From: an uncultured Candidatus Actinomarina sp.
GTDB taxonomy: Bacteria; Actinomycetota; Acidimicrobiia; Actinomarinales; Actinomarinaceae
Length of the DNA: 64,000 nt
NCBI GenBank assembly: GCA_902625455.1
Contig: CACOBL010000001.1
Coordinates: 370,191-434,190 of the forward strand
Reading direction: 5' to 3'
The notes below the pieces were generated by a model. That model did not search any database. It was given only the letters and a program-made list of their open reading frames with translations, and was not told where the DNA came from. Every line of letters starts with the position of its first letter. Positions within the stretch are counted from its first letter, which is position 1. Shown piece by piece: positions 25,918 to 34,033 of the stretch. The position numbers and the translations under genes are program-made.

Positions 25918-25996
25918 ACTATCAGAAATGAAGTCGCAAGACCTAATAGAAGATAGTTCGAAAATCCCGAAGGGTCGCAAGATCAATCGGGATTTT
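25918..25996 (+). ncRNA. Predicted structured small RNA, copy 2
   Basis: Same architecture as copy 1, about 186 bases downstream. P1 is extended here to AACTATC / GATAGTT (25917-25923 / 25952-25958). P2 is GTC-GCAA-GAC (25933-25942), where all three pairs keep pairing although two differ from copy 1. The terminator AAAATCCCGA / TCGGGATTTT (25961-25970 / 25987-25996) and its inner GNRA hairpin are identical in sequence. Sequence outside the stems has drifted. Confidence 0.7.
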
Positions 25997-26160
25997 CACT
26001 TTATATGACTCTTTTCATCAAAAAAAGCAAAAAGACTCCCTGTGGCTGTAATTTTTGTTTTATCGTCTTTTGAAGTGGCTCAAAGCACGAAAGGAAGTCC
26101 TACTCTTATTTTAGTGTTTTATCGTTTATTTTTATCATTTGGGCAAAAATTAGGATGATT
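25997..26160. other. Non-coding stretch between the small RNAs and nfo
   Basis: No ORF with a start signal. An AAAAGAC / GTCTTTT pairing and a GTGGCTCAAAGCAC stretch hint at weak RNA structure, but I see no third copy of the small RNA and no tRNA-like fold. Confidence 0.5.
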
Positions 26161-26166
26161 TATACT
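26161..26166 (+). promoter_or_regulatory. -10 hexamer of the leaderless nfo-lysA operon
   Basis: TATACT, seven bases, ATG at 26174. Confidence 0.7.
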
Positions 26167-26173
26167 TAATTTC

Positions 26174-26941
26174 ATGAATATAGGTGCACATATACCCTCA
26201 AAAAACGCAGTTGAAGAGATAAAACTGCGTAAAGGTGATACTTTTCAAATTTTTATATCCAGTCCACAGATGTGGAAAAGCCCAAAACCTCGAGAAGATG
26301 TCGAGATTTTACAAGATTATGACGGACCGATTTATGTCCATGCACCATATTTGATAAATGTTGCTACTCCGAACAATAAAGTACGTCACCCAAGTAGAAA
26401 ACTGTTAAAAGATACTTGCAAAGTTGCGGCAAGTTTTGGAGCAAAGGGAGTAATTGTTCATGGTGGTTCAGTTGGTGAAGGTGGAGACATTGGTGTTGGC
26501 TATGACAACTGGAGAAAAGCCATAGAACATGTGGAAGATACAGGCATGAGAGTATTGGTAGAAAATACTGCTGGTGGAAAAAACTCTGTTGCTAGATACA
26601 TGGACTCTATTGAGAGATTGTGGGAAGTGATTGGCCACTTAAATGTAGGACTTTGTTTAGATACCTGCCATACATGGGCTGGGGGCATACCTACGGAACA
26701 AGCAGTTAAGGGATTTAAAAAACTTGTTAAAAAAATAGACCTCGTTCATTTTAATGACTCAAAAGACGGCTTCGAGAGTTCGAGAGACCGTCATGAGAAT
26801 TTGGGCAAAGGACAGATCCCAAAGGCTGAACTTGAGTATGTAATCAAAAATTGCAAAACAGATATTGTTGTAGAAACACCTGGAGGACTTGAGGAACAGA
26901 AAAAAGATATTGCTTGGATTAAACGCCGTTTAAAGAAATGA
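26174..26941 (+). CDS. nfo: Endonuclease IV (AP endonuclease)
   Basis: 255 residues of the TIM-barrel AP endonuclease 2 family. All zinc-site motifs are seen in order: YVHAPYLIN, IVHGGS, VENTAGG, LCLDTCH, VHFNDS, RDRHENLGKG and VETPGG. The enzyme cuts the backbone 5' of abasic sites in base-excision repair, using three zinc ions. Slightly shorter than E. coli Nfo (285). The stop overlaps the lysA start by four bases (ATGA). Confidence 0.94.
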   Translation: MNIGAHIPSKNAVEEIKLRKGDTFQIFISSPQMWKSPKPREDVEILQDYDGPIYVHAPYLINVATPNNKVRHPSRKLLKDTCKVAASFGAKGVIVHGGSVGEGGDIGVGYDNWRKAIEHVEDTGMRVLVENTAGGKNSVARYMDSIERLWEVIGHLNVGLCLDTCHTWAGGIPTEQAVKGFKKLVKKIDLVHFNDSKDGFESSRDRHENLGKGQIPKAELEYVIKNCKTDIVVETPGGLEEQKKDIAWIKRRLKK

Positions 26942-28206
26942 ATTATTTACCATCCAACCTCGAATTCAAGGATGGAGTCGCTTTTATCGGAGAGACTTCA
27001 TTACTCGATGTAGTTAAAGAATACGGAACTCCCCTATACGTATATGACTGGGAACACTTGAGAGACAACATCGATTATTTTACAAATGCATTTGGAGAAG
27101 AAACATATTTTAGATACGCAGCAAAAGCATTTATATGTAAAGCCCTAGTAAAAGAATTAGACGACAAAGGATGGGGAGTAGATGTTGTTTCTGGTGGGGA
27201 GATGGCAACAGTACAAGCTGTAACTGGCACCTTAGAAAACTCATTATTCAATGGAACCTTTAAACACAAAGATGAAATTGAGTTCTTTATGCAACACAAT
27301 GGTGGACATATTTCTGTGGATAATCGCCATGAGATTCCTATATTAGAAGAGGTTGCTGCAAAATTACAAAGAAAACAACCGGTGATTATGCGTATAAATC
27401 TTGATGTAGGGGCTGAGACCCACCCAATGGTATTGACTACAGGGTACGACCAACAGTTCGGTATCTCCATTGGGTTTGCAGAAGAGGCATTGCAACAAAT
27501 TTATAAATCCCCCCATCTACTCTTTTCTGGAGTTCATGTGCATATTGGAAGCCAAATTAAAGACCCCGATCGTTACAGAAAAGCAATGAGTGAGTGTGCA
27601 GATTTTCTCAATGCCCACCCAGCAAGCGTAGAGAGAGAAGTAGTCTTTGATGCCGGTGGTGGATTTTTTTCACCATATGCAGGCGATGAAGTAGATCATG
27701 AATTGAAAGTCTATGCTGATGCCATTCATGAAGGAATAAAAGAACACTGGAGTGGATCGTATAAAGTCATGATCGAACCAGGAAGAGCATTAGTAAATAA
27801 TCCAGGTGTGATTTTATATACTGCTGGGGCTATAAAAGATGATCGGGGTGAGAAACCATATATTTTAGTAGATGGTGGCATGTCGGATAACCCAAGGCCA
27901 GCATTGTATGGAAGTGAACATAAGCTTTTTAATATCTCTGGTGGAAAAGCTGGAGAAGATGTAGTTCATGCAGTATCTGGTAGGCACTGTGAGAGTGGAG
28001 ATTTACTAGTCAAAGATGCCATGTTGCCTGGTGACACTAATTCTGGAGATATTTTAATGTCTACATCTACTGGTGCTTATACCTTTGCTATGGCAAGTAA
28101 CTATAACCGAGTTCCTAAATCTGGAGTAGTTGCGGTTACAAATAGTGGTGTAGTCGAGTTAGTCAATAGACAGAGTTTTCAAGATACGTTTATTAACGAC
28201 TTATAA
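26938..28206 (+). CDS. lysA: Diaminopimelate decarboxylase
   Basis: 422 residues, fold III PLP enzyme. PLP lysine K63 lies in YAAKAF; HVHIGSQ, DAGGGF and EPGRALV bind the cofactor phosphate, and GRHCESGDLL carries the substrate-side cysteine and acids typical of LysA. It converts meso-diaminopimelate to lysine, the last step of lysine synthesis. Coupled to nfo by overlap, a combination of no obvious functional logic. Confidence 0.93.
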   Translation: MNYLPSNLEFKDGVAFIGETSLLDVVKEYGTPLYVYDWEHLRDNIDYFTNAFGEETYFRYAAKAFICKALVKELDDKGWGVDVVSGGEMATVQAVTGTLENSLFNGTFKHKDEIEFFMQHNGGHISVDNRHEIPILEEVAAKLQRKQPVIMRINLDVGAETHPMVLTTGYDQQFGISIGFAEEALQQIYKSPHLLFSGVHVHIGSQIKDPDRYRKAMSECADFLNAHPASVEREVVFDAGGGFFSPYAGDEVDHELKVYADAIHEGIKEHWSGSYKVMIEPGRALVNNPGVILYTAGAIKDDRGEKPYILVDGGMSDNPRPALYGSEHKLFNISGGKAGEDVVHAVSGRHCESGDLLVKDAMLPGDTNSGDILMSTSTGAYTFAMASNYNRVPKSGVVAVTNSGVVELVNRQSFQDTFINDL

Positions 28207-28237
28207 CATGAGCTTTGCTTATTTAAACAGAAAATAT

Positions 28238-28318
28238 TTACTGAGCAAGTAAAAGAAAACCACAAAATAATGGTATTAACAAAATAAAAGCACCTATAAG
28301 TATTTTTGTAGCGTTCAT
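28238..28318 (-). CDS. 26-residue hydrophobic peptide
   Basis: MNATKILIGAFILLIPLFCG plus six more residues form a single membrane helix after a short polar start. The ORF is too short for standard gene finding, but its ATG has a canonical leaderless promoter (TAAAAT, seven bases). It is the only minus-strand feature between lysA and the next plus-strand gene. It resembles small membrane regulators or type I toxin peptides in size and composition, without evidence for either role. Confidence 0.5.
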   Translation of the reverse strand: MNATKILIGAFILLIPLFCGFLLLAQ

Positions 28319-28325
28319 ATTGTTA

Positions 28326-28331
28326 ATTTTA
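28326..28331 (-). promoter_or_regulatory. -10 hexamer of the 26-residue peptide gene
   Basis: Minus-strand TAAAAT, seven bases (TAACAAT), ATG at 28318. Confidence 0.55.
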
Positions 28332-28421
28332 CCGAATAGACCCTATAACTAGGCATATTTAGGTATTTCATTAATAAAAATTTAACATTAAAAATTTCAT
28401 ATAAATTTAGAATTGCGTTAT

Positions 28422-28427
28422 TTTAAT
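28422..28427 (+). promoter_or_regulatory. Possible -10 of a small hypothetical gene
   Basis: TTTAAT, six bases (TACACA), ATG at 28434; weaker match because position two is T. It argues for this ATG over the TTG seven codons upstream. Confidence 0.45.
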
Positions 28428-28433
28428 TACACA

Positions 28434-28619
28434 ATGAAAGATAAATTAAACAAATTTCTAGAAGTCGAAGATAGATTATTTCGAGCTCCTTATCTTTATC
28501 TTAAAGAAAAGGGCATTATCGATAAGGTTAAAGAAATCAGAACAAGGTTTGTTGAAATTTATGCAAAGGACGAAGTGATTCCATATGGCGGAAATCAAAT
28601 GTTCTTTGGTGACGACTAA
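28434..28619 (+). CDS. Small hypothetical protein
   Basis: 61 residues, charged and mostly helical in character, ending YGGNQMFFGDD. No cysteine, membrane helix or signal peptide. An in-frame TTG at 28413 would extend it by seven residues. It ends two bases from the trhO stop in convergent orientation. Not recognised. Confidence 0.6.
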   Translation: MKDKLNKFLEVEDRLFRAPYLYLKEKGIIDKVKEIRTRFVEIYAKDEVIPYGGNQMFFGDD

Positions 28620-28621
28620 GT

Positions 28622-29452
28622 TTATTTCTCTATACAGTACGGACAATACTCGTTAATCTTAAAATCCGGAGAAGCCTTCTCATCTGCTGATAGTGGCTCC
28701 CTACATATATAACAGTAAATGTATTCTGTCTCATTTAGTTCAGTATCTAATGCAACACGTTCATCAAAGACAAAACAGTCACCATTCCAGTATTTTCCAC
28801 CAGTCTCTTTAAAGTAATCGAGCACTCCACCTTCAAGTTGCCTCACATCAGAAAATCCTGCTTTGAGCATAACTGCAGATGCTTTCTCACATCGTATTCC
28901 TCCAGTACAATACATAACAATTTGTTTATCTTTGTACTCTTCTGGAAGCTGTTTTATTGCATCAGGAAAATCTCTAAAGGTATCAAGCTGAAGGTCAACA
29001 GCGTTTTCAAACAGACCAACACGGGTCTCATATTCATTACGAGTATCTAAGACAATGACATCTTCATTGTTTTCATACATTGCATAAAGCTCTTTAGGAG
29101 TAACATAATCTCCTGTTAGTTCTCTTGGATTGATATCATTTCTACCTAATGAGATGATCTCTTTTTTTGGACGCACTTTCATTCTTCTAAAGGGCTGAGT
29201 CTCACTATATGTTTTTTTTAGAGGAATATCTAAAAATCTCTTGTCTTGTTCCATGTATTGCAGATATTGTTCAATCGCCTCTTCTCTGCCAGCAAGAGAG
29301 AAGTTGATACCGTTTGGACTAAAATAAATTGAGCCTTTTAAATCAAGATCATCACAAATTGATTGGAATCCTGGAATTAAAGCATCAATATCATTTAGGG
29401 GTTCAAATTTATATCCTGCAACATTCAGTACATCAAAATTATTCACAGACAT
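28622..29452 (-). CDS. trhO: tRNA uridine-34 hydroxylase (rhodanese family)
   Basis: 276 residues: an acylphosphatase-like N-terminal domain (1-90), a rhodanese domain with the active-site loop CTGGIRCEKA, and a C-terminal part with paired cysteines (CYICREP and CPYCIEK) typical of TrhO/YceA. It makes 5-hydroxyuridine at the tRNA wobble position using oxygen. Starts 17 bases after the epimerase gene in the same direction. Confidence 0.9.
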   Translation of the reverse strand: MSVNNFDVLNVAGYKFEPLNDIDALIPGFQSICDDLDLKGSIYFSPNGINFSLAGREEAIEQYLQYMEQDKRFLDIPLKKTYSETQPFRRMKVRPKKEIISLGRNDINPRELTGDYVTPKELYAMYENNEDVIVLDTRNEYETRVGLFENAVDLQLDTFRDFPDAIKQLPEEYKDKQIVMYCTGGIRCEKASAVMLKAGFSDVRQLEGGVLDYFKETGGKYWNGDCFVFDERVALDTELNETEYIYCYICREPLSADEKASPDFKINEYCPYCIEK

Positions 29453-29469
29453 ATTGTAAATCTCATTTC

Positions 29470-30459
29470 CTATTTTATGAGACCTCTTTTTTGAAAAAAT
29501 TCTACTGTGTCGTTTATCGTTTCATTCACAGGCCTTGGTCTGTGGTCAAGCATTTCTTTTGCAAGATTGCTTGGAATAAGTTTATTTTGAACTTTTACGG
29601 TATGAATTGAATCAAGAGTAGCACTTCTTGGTTTGTTAAAAAAAAGTGCCTGAAGATAGGAGGAAGGAATGGATAAATAAACAAAGAAAAAAGGAAGGGT
29701 ACCTTTTACCAATTGTTTATTTAACTTATCCGATATTACTTCAGCAATTCCAACAAAATCTATATAATTTCCTCCGACAATATAATTTTGTTTTGACTCC
29801 CCTTTTTCGATACAGTTTATTGCAGTTGTACAAAGGTCGCGAACATCGACATAGTCATACCCAACGTTTACGGTATAGGGCCTTTTTCCATTAGCAATAT
29901 TTATAAACTCTTGGCCAAACAAGCTAGGTTTAAAGTCATTTGGTCCAAATATTCCAGAGGGATGCATAATCGAGGCATCAAGCCCTTTTTCACAGTATTC
30001 ATAAACTATTCTTTGTGCATCAGCTTTTGATAAATCATACGGTACAGCATCGGAATCTGTTACAAGTGGCCTATCTTCTAAAAGTGCTTCATCCAAGGGT
30101 TCTCTTACAAATGCGTCTACAGAAGAAAAATGTATTAATTTTTTAACCCCATGCCTCAAAGATAATTCACATACATTTCTTGTTCCAGCAACATTTACAG
30201 ATCGAATTATATCTCTGTCCTTACGTACCAAACTAATTACTGCAGCTGTATGAAACACAACATCTACATTTTTAAAAGCTGTATCAATTGATTCGATGTC
30301 TGTAATACTTCCTTTGATTAGTTCTACATCGTATCCTTCGAATGCTCTGTGATCCCCATCAAAATCTATACATCTAATTTTAAAATCTCGCTTTGTAAGT
30401 TCTCTTACTAAATTTGCTCCAACATGGCCAGAACCCCCAGTGATTAATGCAGTACTCAT
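29470..30459 (-). CDS. NAD-dependent epimerase/dehydratase (extended SDR, 3-beta-HSD-like)
   Basis: 329 residues. GGSGHVGANL is the NAD-binding GxxGxxG, FDGD follows the second strand, and the catalytic Y-x-x-x-K appears as YDLSK with a preceding SSVDAF. The style (VFHTAAVISL, NVAGTRNV) is that of the 3-beta-hydroxysteroid dehydrogenase/dihydroflavonol reductase group. Substrate unknown. Middle of a three-gene operon with an HSL-type esterase and trhO. Confidence 0.85.
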   Translation of the reverse strand: MSTALITGGSGHVGANLVRELTKRDFKIRCIDFDGDHRAFEGYDVELIKGSITDIESIDTAFKNVDVVFHTAAVISLVRKDRDIIRSVNVAGTRNVCELSLRHGVKKLIHFSSVDAFVREPLDEALLEDRPLVTDSDAVPYDLSKADAQRIVYEYCEKGLDASIMHPSGIFGPNDFKPSLFGQEFINIANGKRPYTVNVGYDYVDVRDLCTTAINCIEKGESKQNYIVGGNYIDFVGIAEVISDKLNKQLVKGTLPFFFVYLSIPSSYLQALFFNKPRSATLDSIHTVKVQNKLIPSNLAKEMLDHRPRPVNETINDTVEFFQKRGLIK

Positions 30460-30467
30460 AAAGTTGT

Positions 30468-31427
30468 TTAAATTTTTACACCAATATATTTTTTTAAAAA
30501 ATCACCAATTTGATTAAATGCTTGTATCGTTTCTGGCATTCTTACATCAATGTGAAACACATGGTACATACCTTCCCATTCGTAGTATTCATGTTCACAC
30601 CCATCCAACTCTAATTTATCTCTTAACCTTGTAGAGTCTGAAAGCAAGCATTCTTCAGTACCAACTTGAATCATTATTGGTGGGCAGTTCTCATAATTAC
30701 CAATATATGGAACTATATAGGGATTGTTTTCGTCCATATCCTCATCATTAAGATAAAAATTATAAAGCTTATCACCACTGTCCCAGATTTTTTTGAACAT
30801 TGGGCCGAGCAATACATCTCTTTCAGCCATTTCATATGTATAAGTTTCCCCTGTACCATTTGGGTCAGTCCAAGGTGATAATAGAGCTAAACAAGACGGC
30901 AAGGGCTTATTTGTTTCTTTCAGCTTCAGTAGCGTAATGAGTGCTAGATGACCTCCAGCAGAATCACCAGCTAATGCAATTTGTTCAGGTGAGTAACCTA
31001 AATCATTAATTAAAAAGTCGTAACAACTAACCCCATCATCTAGTTGTGCAGGAAACTTGTTTTCAGGACCTAACCTATAGTCTGGTACATAAACTGTAGT
31101 TTTAGTGATGTCTGCAAGATAACTAACTAGTGAATAATGAGATTCTGGGCTTCCCAATGCATAACCTCCACCATGAAAGTAAAGAAGTATTCTTTCAGGA
31201 TTTGAATTAGGCGTTGAGACTTTAAATGTCCTTATGTCACCAAAATAAATTTCTTCCTTAACCGTATTTTCAATTTTGGGATTAACTGTTCCAGCAAGAT
31301 TGTTGAACCATCTAGCAAAACTTAATCTGCTACTTGTCATCTCGGTGGGTGTCCTATAAAGAAAACCAAAAAAAGTAGCTATTCTTTTGTATGTTTTGAT
31401 ACTCTTTTGTGCTTCTTTGCTAATCAT
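30468..31427 (-). CDS. Hormone-sensitive-lipase-type alpha/beta hydrolase
   Basis: 319 residues with the oxyanion motif FHGGGYA, the nucleophile GDSAGGH, the acid in the TEECLLSDS region and the histidine YHVFHID. It hydrolyses short to medium acyl esters in the cytoplasm. First gene of the operon leading into the epimerase (nine-base gap). No signal peptide. Confidence 0.88.
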   Translation of the reverse strand: MISKEAQKSIKTYKRIATFFGFLYRTPTEMTSSRLSFARWFNNLAGTVNPKIENTVKEEIYFGDIRTFKVSTPNSNPERILLYFHGGGYALGSPESHYSLVSYLADITKTTVYVPDYRLGPENKFPAQLDDGVSCYDFLINDLGYSPEQIALAGDSAGGHLALITLLKLKETNKPLPSCLALLSPWTDPNGTGETYTYEMAERDVLLGPMFKKIWDSGDKLYNFYLNDEDMDENNPYIVPYIGNYENCPPIMIQVGTEECLLSDSTRLRDKLELDGCEHEYYEWEGMYHVFHIDVRMPETIQAFNQIGDFLKKYIGVKI

Positions 31428-31434
31428 TTTTTTA

Positions 31435-31440
31435 AAATTA
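31435..31440 (-). promoter_or_regulatory. -10 hexamer of the esterase-epimerase-trhO operon
   Basis: Minus-strand TAATTT, seven bases, ATG at 31427. Confidence 0.5.
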
Positions 31441-31495
31441 TCGTTCTATTTAAAGCTTAATTTTTAAAATCAACATATTCAAAAATATAATCTTT

Positions 31496-31501
31496 TATTA
31501 T
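31496..31501 (+). promoter_or_regulatory. -10 hexamer of the leaderless DsrE gene
   Basis: TATTAT, seven bases, ATG at 31509. Confidence 0.6.
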
Positions 31502-31508
31502 TTAATAC

Positions 31509-31871
31509 ATGGGCAAATTATTAGTACATATTATTACTGGAGTAGAAAATCCTAGTCGTTCAGTTTTGGGATTTTTAGTTGCTAAATCAGCAATAGAAGA
31601 TGGAAATGAAGTCACAATATTTTGTGCTGGTGACGGAGTAACTTCTCTACATGAAATCACTACAAAAGAAATGCAAGGTGTTGGGCTTGGAATATTATCT
31701 GATCATTTAGAAGAATTAAAACTAAAAGGTGCAAGCCTTTATGCATCTGGTAAGTCCGCACAAGCAAGGGGCATAACTAAAGAACAATTAGAATCTTTGG
31801 GTTTTACTCCTGCAACTCCAAATAAACTTGTAGAGCTAACTTTCGAAGCAGATAGAGTTTTGATTTACTAG
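31509..31871 (+). CDS. DsrE-family protein
   Basis: 120 residues of the DsrE/DsrF-like fold: an opening strand LLVHIITGVENPSR, a helix, then EVTIFCAGDGV. Relatives relay sulfur or serve as peroxiredoxin-like proteins. The cysteine in IFCAG is in the strand 2 position; the usual reactive DsrE cysteine is not obvious, so function is uncertain. Stands alone under its own promoter. Confidence 0.72.
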   Translation: MGKLLVHIITGVENPSRSVLGFLVAKSAIEDGNEVTIFCAGDGVTSLHEITTKEMQGVGLGILSDHLEELKLKGASLYASGKSAQARGITKEQLESLGFTPATPNKLVELTFEADRVLIY

Positions 31872-31917
31872 TTAGAGTTTTAAAAATAAGATAACTTATG
31901 TAGCAATTAAATAGAAC

Positions 31918-31923
31918 TATTAT
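31918..31923 (+). promoter_or_regulatory. -10 hexamer with a leaderless TTG start
   Basis: TATTAT, six bases (CTCTAT), TTG at 31930. This supports TTG over the ATG four codons later. Confidence 0.55.
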
Positions 31924-31929
31924 CTCTAT

Positions 31930-33219
31930 TTGAAAGTCAATATGAGCAAAAAAGTATATCTTCTATGGTTTGGACAAACAGTTTCTTGGACAGGTTCGGC
32001 AATGTCTTTTTTTGCAATTGGAGTATGGATATATGAAACAACTGGCAAAGCAAGTGCTCTCTCGACGATTTTATTTATCGTTGCAATAGTCGGAGTAATT
32101 ACCGGACCATTTGGTGGAGTTTTAGCTGATAGGTTCCCAAGAAAAAAATTAATAATTATTTTTGATTTAATAATTGCGGTACTGATGTGTCTTATTGGTT
32201 ATTTGGCAATAAATGATATGCTATCGTTGACGCTTTTGATTCCATTTGCATTAGCATTTGGTATTTTTGAAATTGCACATTGGACTACATGGAGTGCTTT
32301 TTTAGGAGATGTAGTCAAAAAACATGAAGTAACAAAAGTCTCAGCATTGTTTGAGAGTGCTGAAGCGATATCTGTACTTATTGGACCTATAGGTGGTGCT
32401 TTTATTTATTCATTTTTTGGGTTAACCGGAGTAATACTTGTTGATGTTATTACATGTTTATTTGGAATTCTAACTATTGCTTTTTTCAAGAGTAAAAAGA
32501 TTGAAACGAAGAGTAAGTTAAATGTTAAAAATGTATATTTTGATTTGATAGAAGCCTATCACTGGTTAAAAAAACAAAAAGGATTATTGGCTTTAGTACT
32601 TATTTTTGCAGTGGGTAATTTTTTATGGGGTTTTACTCAAGTCTTGCTTCCTCCAATGATTCTTAGCTTTACTGATGCAACAGGCCTCGGGTTGGTTGAA
32701 TCTAGTGTTGGTCTGGCTTTTCTTTTTGGCTCTATTATTTCATTACGATTAGCTGACTGGCTCCAAGGAAATTTAAAGGTTGCAATATACTGTGGACTTT
32801 TGGGTGGATTAAGTTTAATTTTAGGATCAATAAGACCAAGTATTTTTCTACTTTGCATTCACGGAGTAATCGGAGGAGTAAGTGGGACAGTACAATACAC
32901 TGTATCCTCAGGTGCATGGCTTGCAATTACTGATGAACACATAAGAGGAAGAGCCTTAGCCCTTCGAGGAACTATTGCTCAGATGTTGCGACCACTAGGG
33001 GTTGTTATTGCAGGACCATTAGGGGATTATTTAGAGTTCAATTTTTATCCAGCAAATGTAGAAAGTTTGTCGCTGCTCGTTGGTTCTGGTGCGGGAAGAG
33101 GGTATGCTCTTCTTTATTTATCCATTGGTGTAATTTATGTAGGATTATGGCTTGTAAATTTTAATAATAAAAACTTGAAGTCTCTCTCAAGACAGGTAAA
33201 AGAGATTACAAATAATTAG
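31930..33219 (+). CDS. MFS exporter (multidrug-type)
   Basis: 429 residues with 12 predicted helices. The loop after helix 2, GGVLADRFPRKK, is the signature of the MFS DHA/enterobactin-exporter-like group. Such proteins expel drugs or siderophores by proton antiport. TTG start chosen from promoter spacing; starting at the ATG would drop four residues. The acyltransferase gene follows after nine bases but has its own -10. Confidence 0.85.
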   Translation: MKVNMSKKVYLLWFGQTVSWTGSAMSFFAIGVWIYETTGKASALSTILFIVAIVGVITGPFGGVLADRFPRKKLIIIFDLIIAVLMCLIGYLAINDMLSLTLLIPFALAFGIFEIAHWTTWSAFLGDVVKKHEVTKVSALFESAEAISVLIGPIGGAFIYSFFGLTGVILVDVITCLFGILTIAFFKSKKIETKSKLNVKNVYFDLIEAYHWLKKQKGLLALVLIFAVGNFLWGFTQVLLPPMILSFTDATGLGLVESSVGLAFLFGSIISLRLADWLQGNLKVAIYCGLLGGLSLILGSIRPSIFLLCIHGVIGGVSGTVQYTVSSGAWLAITDEHIRGRALALRGTIAQMLRPLGVVIAGPLGDYLEFNFYPANVESLSLLVGSGAGRGYALLYLSIGVIYVGLWLVNFNNKNLKSLSRQVKEITNN

Positions 33220-33222
33220 CAT
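33217..33222 (+). promoter_or_regulatory. -10 hexamer overlapping the MFS stop codon
   Basis: TAGCAT, six bases (AAAGAT), ATG at 33229. Confidence 0.55.
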
Positions 33223-33228
33223 AAAGAT

Positions 33229-33894
33229 ATGGATGAAATAATCAAGACTAATAACCACCCAATAAAAGTAAGAAAACTACTGGGGCCCATAGGCAGGTTC
33301 ATGCTGAAAATTGTAAATTGGGATGTAGTTGGAGTCTTGCCGGATAAAAAAAGAATAATTATTGCCTCAGCACCACATTCATCTACTTTTGATGCCATTT
33401 ATGCCTATTTTGTATGTTTGGCAACTGACCTAAAATTTTATTTTCTCGGCTCGGTTTCTATGTTTACTCGAATTGTCGTACCACTACCTTTCAAGAAAAA
33501 CCCAGATCAGCTCGGTATACCTCATCCTTTTGGTAAGTTTCAAAATAAAGCCCTTCTCGAATTTGGTGGGATACCGGTATGGAGAACAAAACCAACTGGT
33601 GTTACTCAACAAGTCATAGATCAGCTCAAGTCAAAAGATAAGTTTATTCTTTATTTAACGGTTGAAGGTGAAATGAAAACAAATGAGACAATAAAAAGCG
33701 GATTTCATTATATTGGCAAGGCCTTAGATGCAACTATTGTTCCTACAAAAATAGATTACGAAAATAGAAGATTTGAACTGATGGAAGAACTGCCATTAAC
33801 AGATTCAGCAGAACTGGACAAAGAGTCTTTAATGGATAGGTATCATTTGGTTAAAGGCAGAAACAAAGTTTTTTATAAGCCAGGAACAAAATAA
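33229..33894 (+). CDS. PlsC-like acyltransferase (third paralogue)
   Basis: 221 residues. APHSSTFDAIY gives the H-X4-D catalytic block and TVEGEMK replaces the usual PEGxR block, so the arginine is missing. Overall similar to the protein at 23806, including IDYENxxFxxxE near the end. Its acceptor may differ because of the altered phosphate-binding block. Followed after one base by a small membrane ORF. Confidence 0.7.
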   Translation: MDEIIKTNNHPIKVRKLLGPIGRFMLKIVNWDVVGVLPDKKRIIIASAPHSSTFDAIYAYFVCLATDLKFYFLGSVSMFTRIVVPLPFKKNPDQLGIPHPFGKFQNKALLEFGGIPVWRTKPTGVTQQVIDQLKSKDKFILYLTVEGEMKTNETIKSGFHYIGKALDATIVPTKIDYENRRFELMEELPLTDSAELDKESLMDRYHLVKGRNKVFYKPGTK

Positions 33895-33895
33895 G

Positions 33896-34033
33896 ATGTT
33901 GGTAATTTTTTTGACAATTATAGGCTCAATCACTCTTCTATATTTATTTCCTAATATGACGATGCTTTTTTCGATTGTCATAGTCATATTTTCAGTGAGA
34001 TGGTTGATTTACAACAATAAGTATTACGAATGA
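33896..34033 (+). CDS. 45-residue two-helix membrane protein
   Basis: Starts one base after the acyltransferase stop and ends overlapping the ATG of the metallopeptidase (ATGA). Two hydrophobic helices (about 2-17 and 22-38) are separated by FPNMT, and the end is polar (YNNKYYE). The tight packing on both sides supports it as a real operon member. Function unknown; it may assist insertion or secretion of the next protein. Confidence 0.62.
   Translation: MLVIFLTIIGSITLLYLFPNMTMLFSIVIVIFSVRWLIYNNKYYE

Noticed and set aside
26001..26160. Third copy of the tandem small RNA
   Set aside because: No TTGC-17-TAT promoter, CTATC/GATAG stem or CCCGA/TCGGG terminator could be found.
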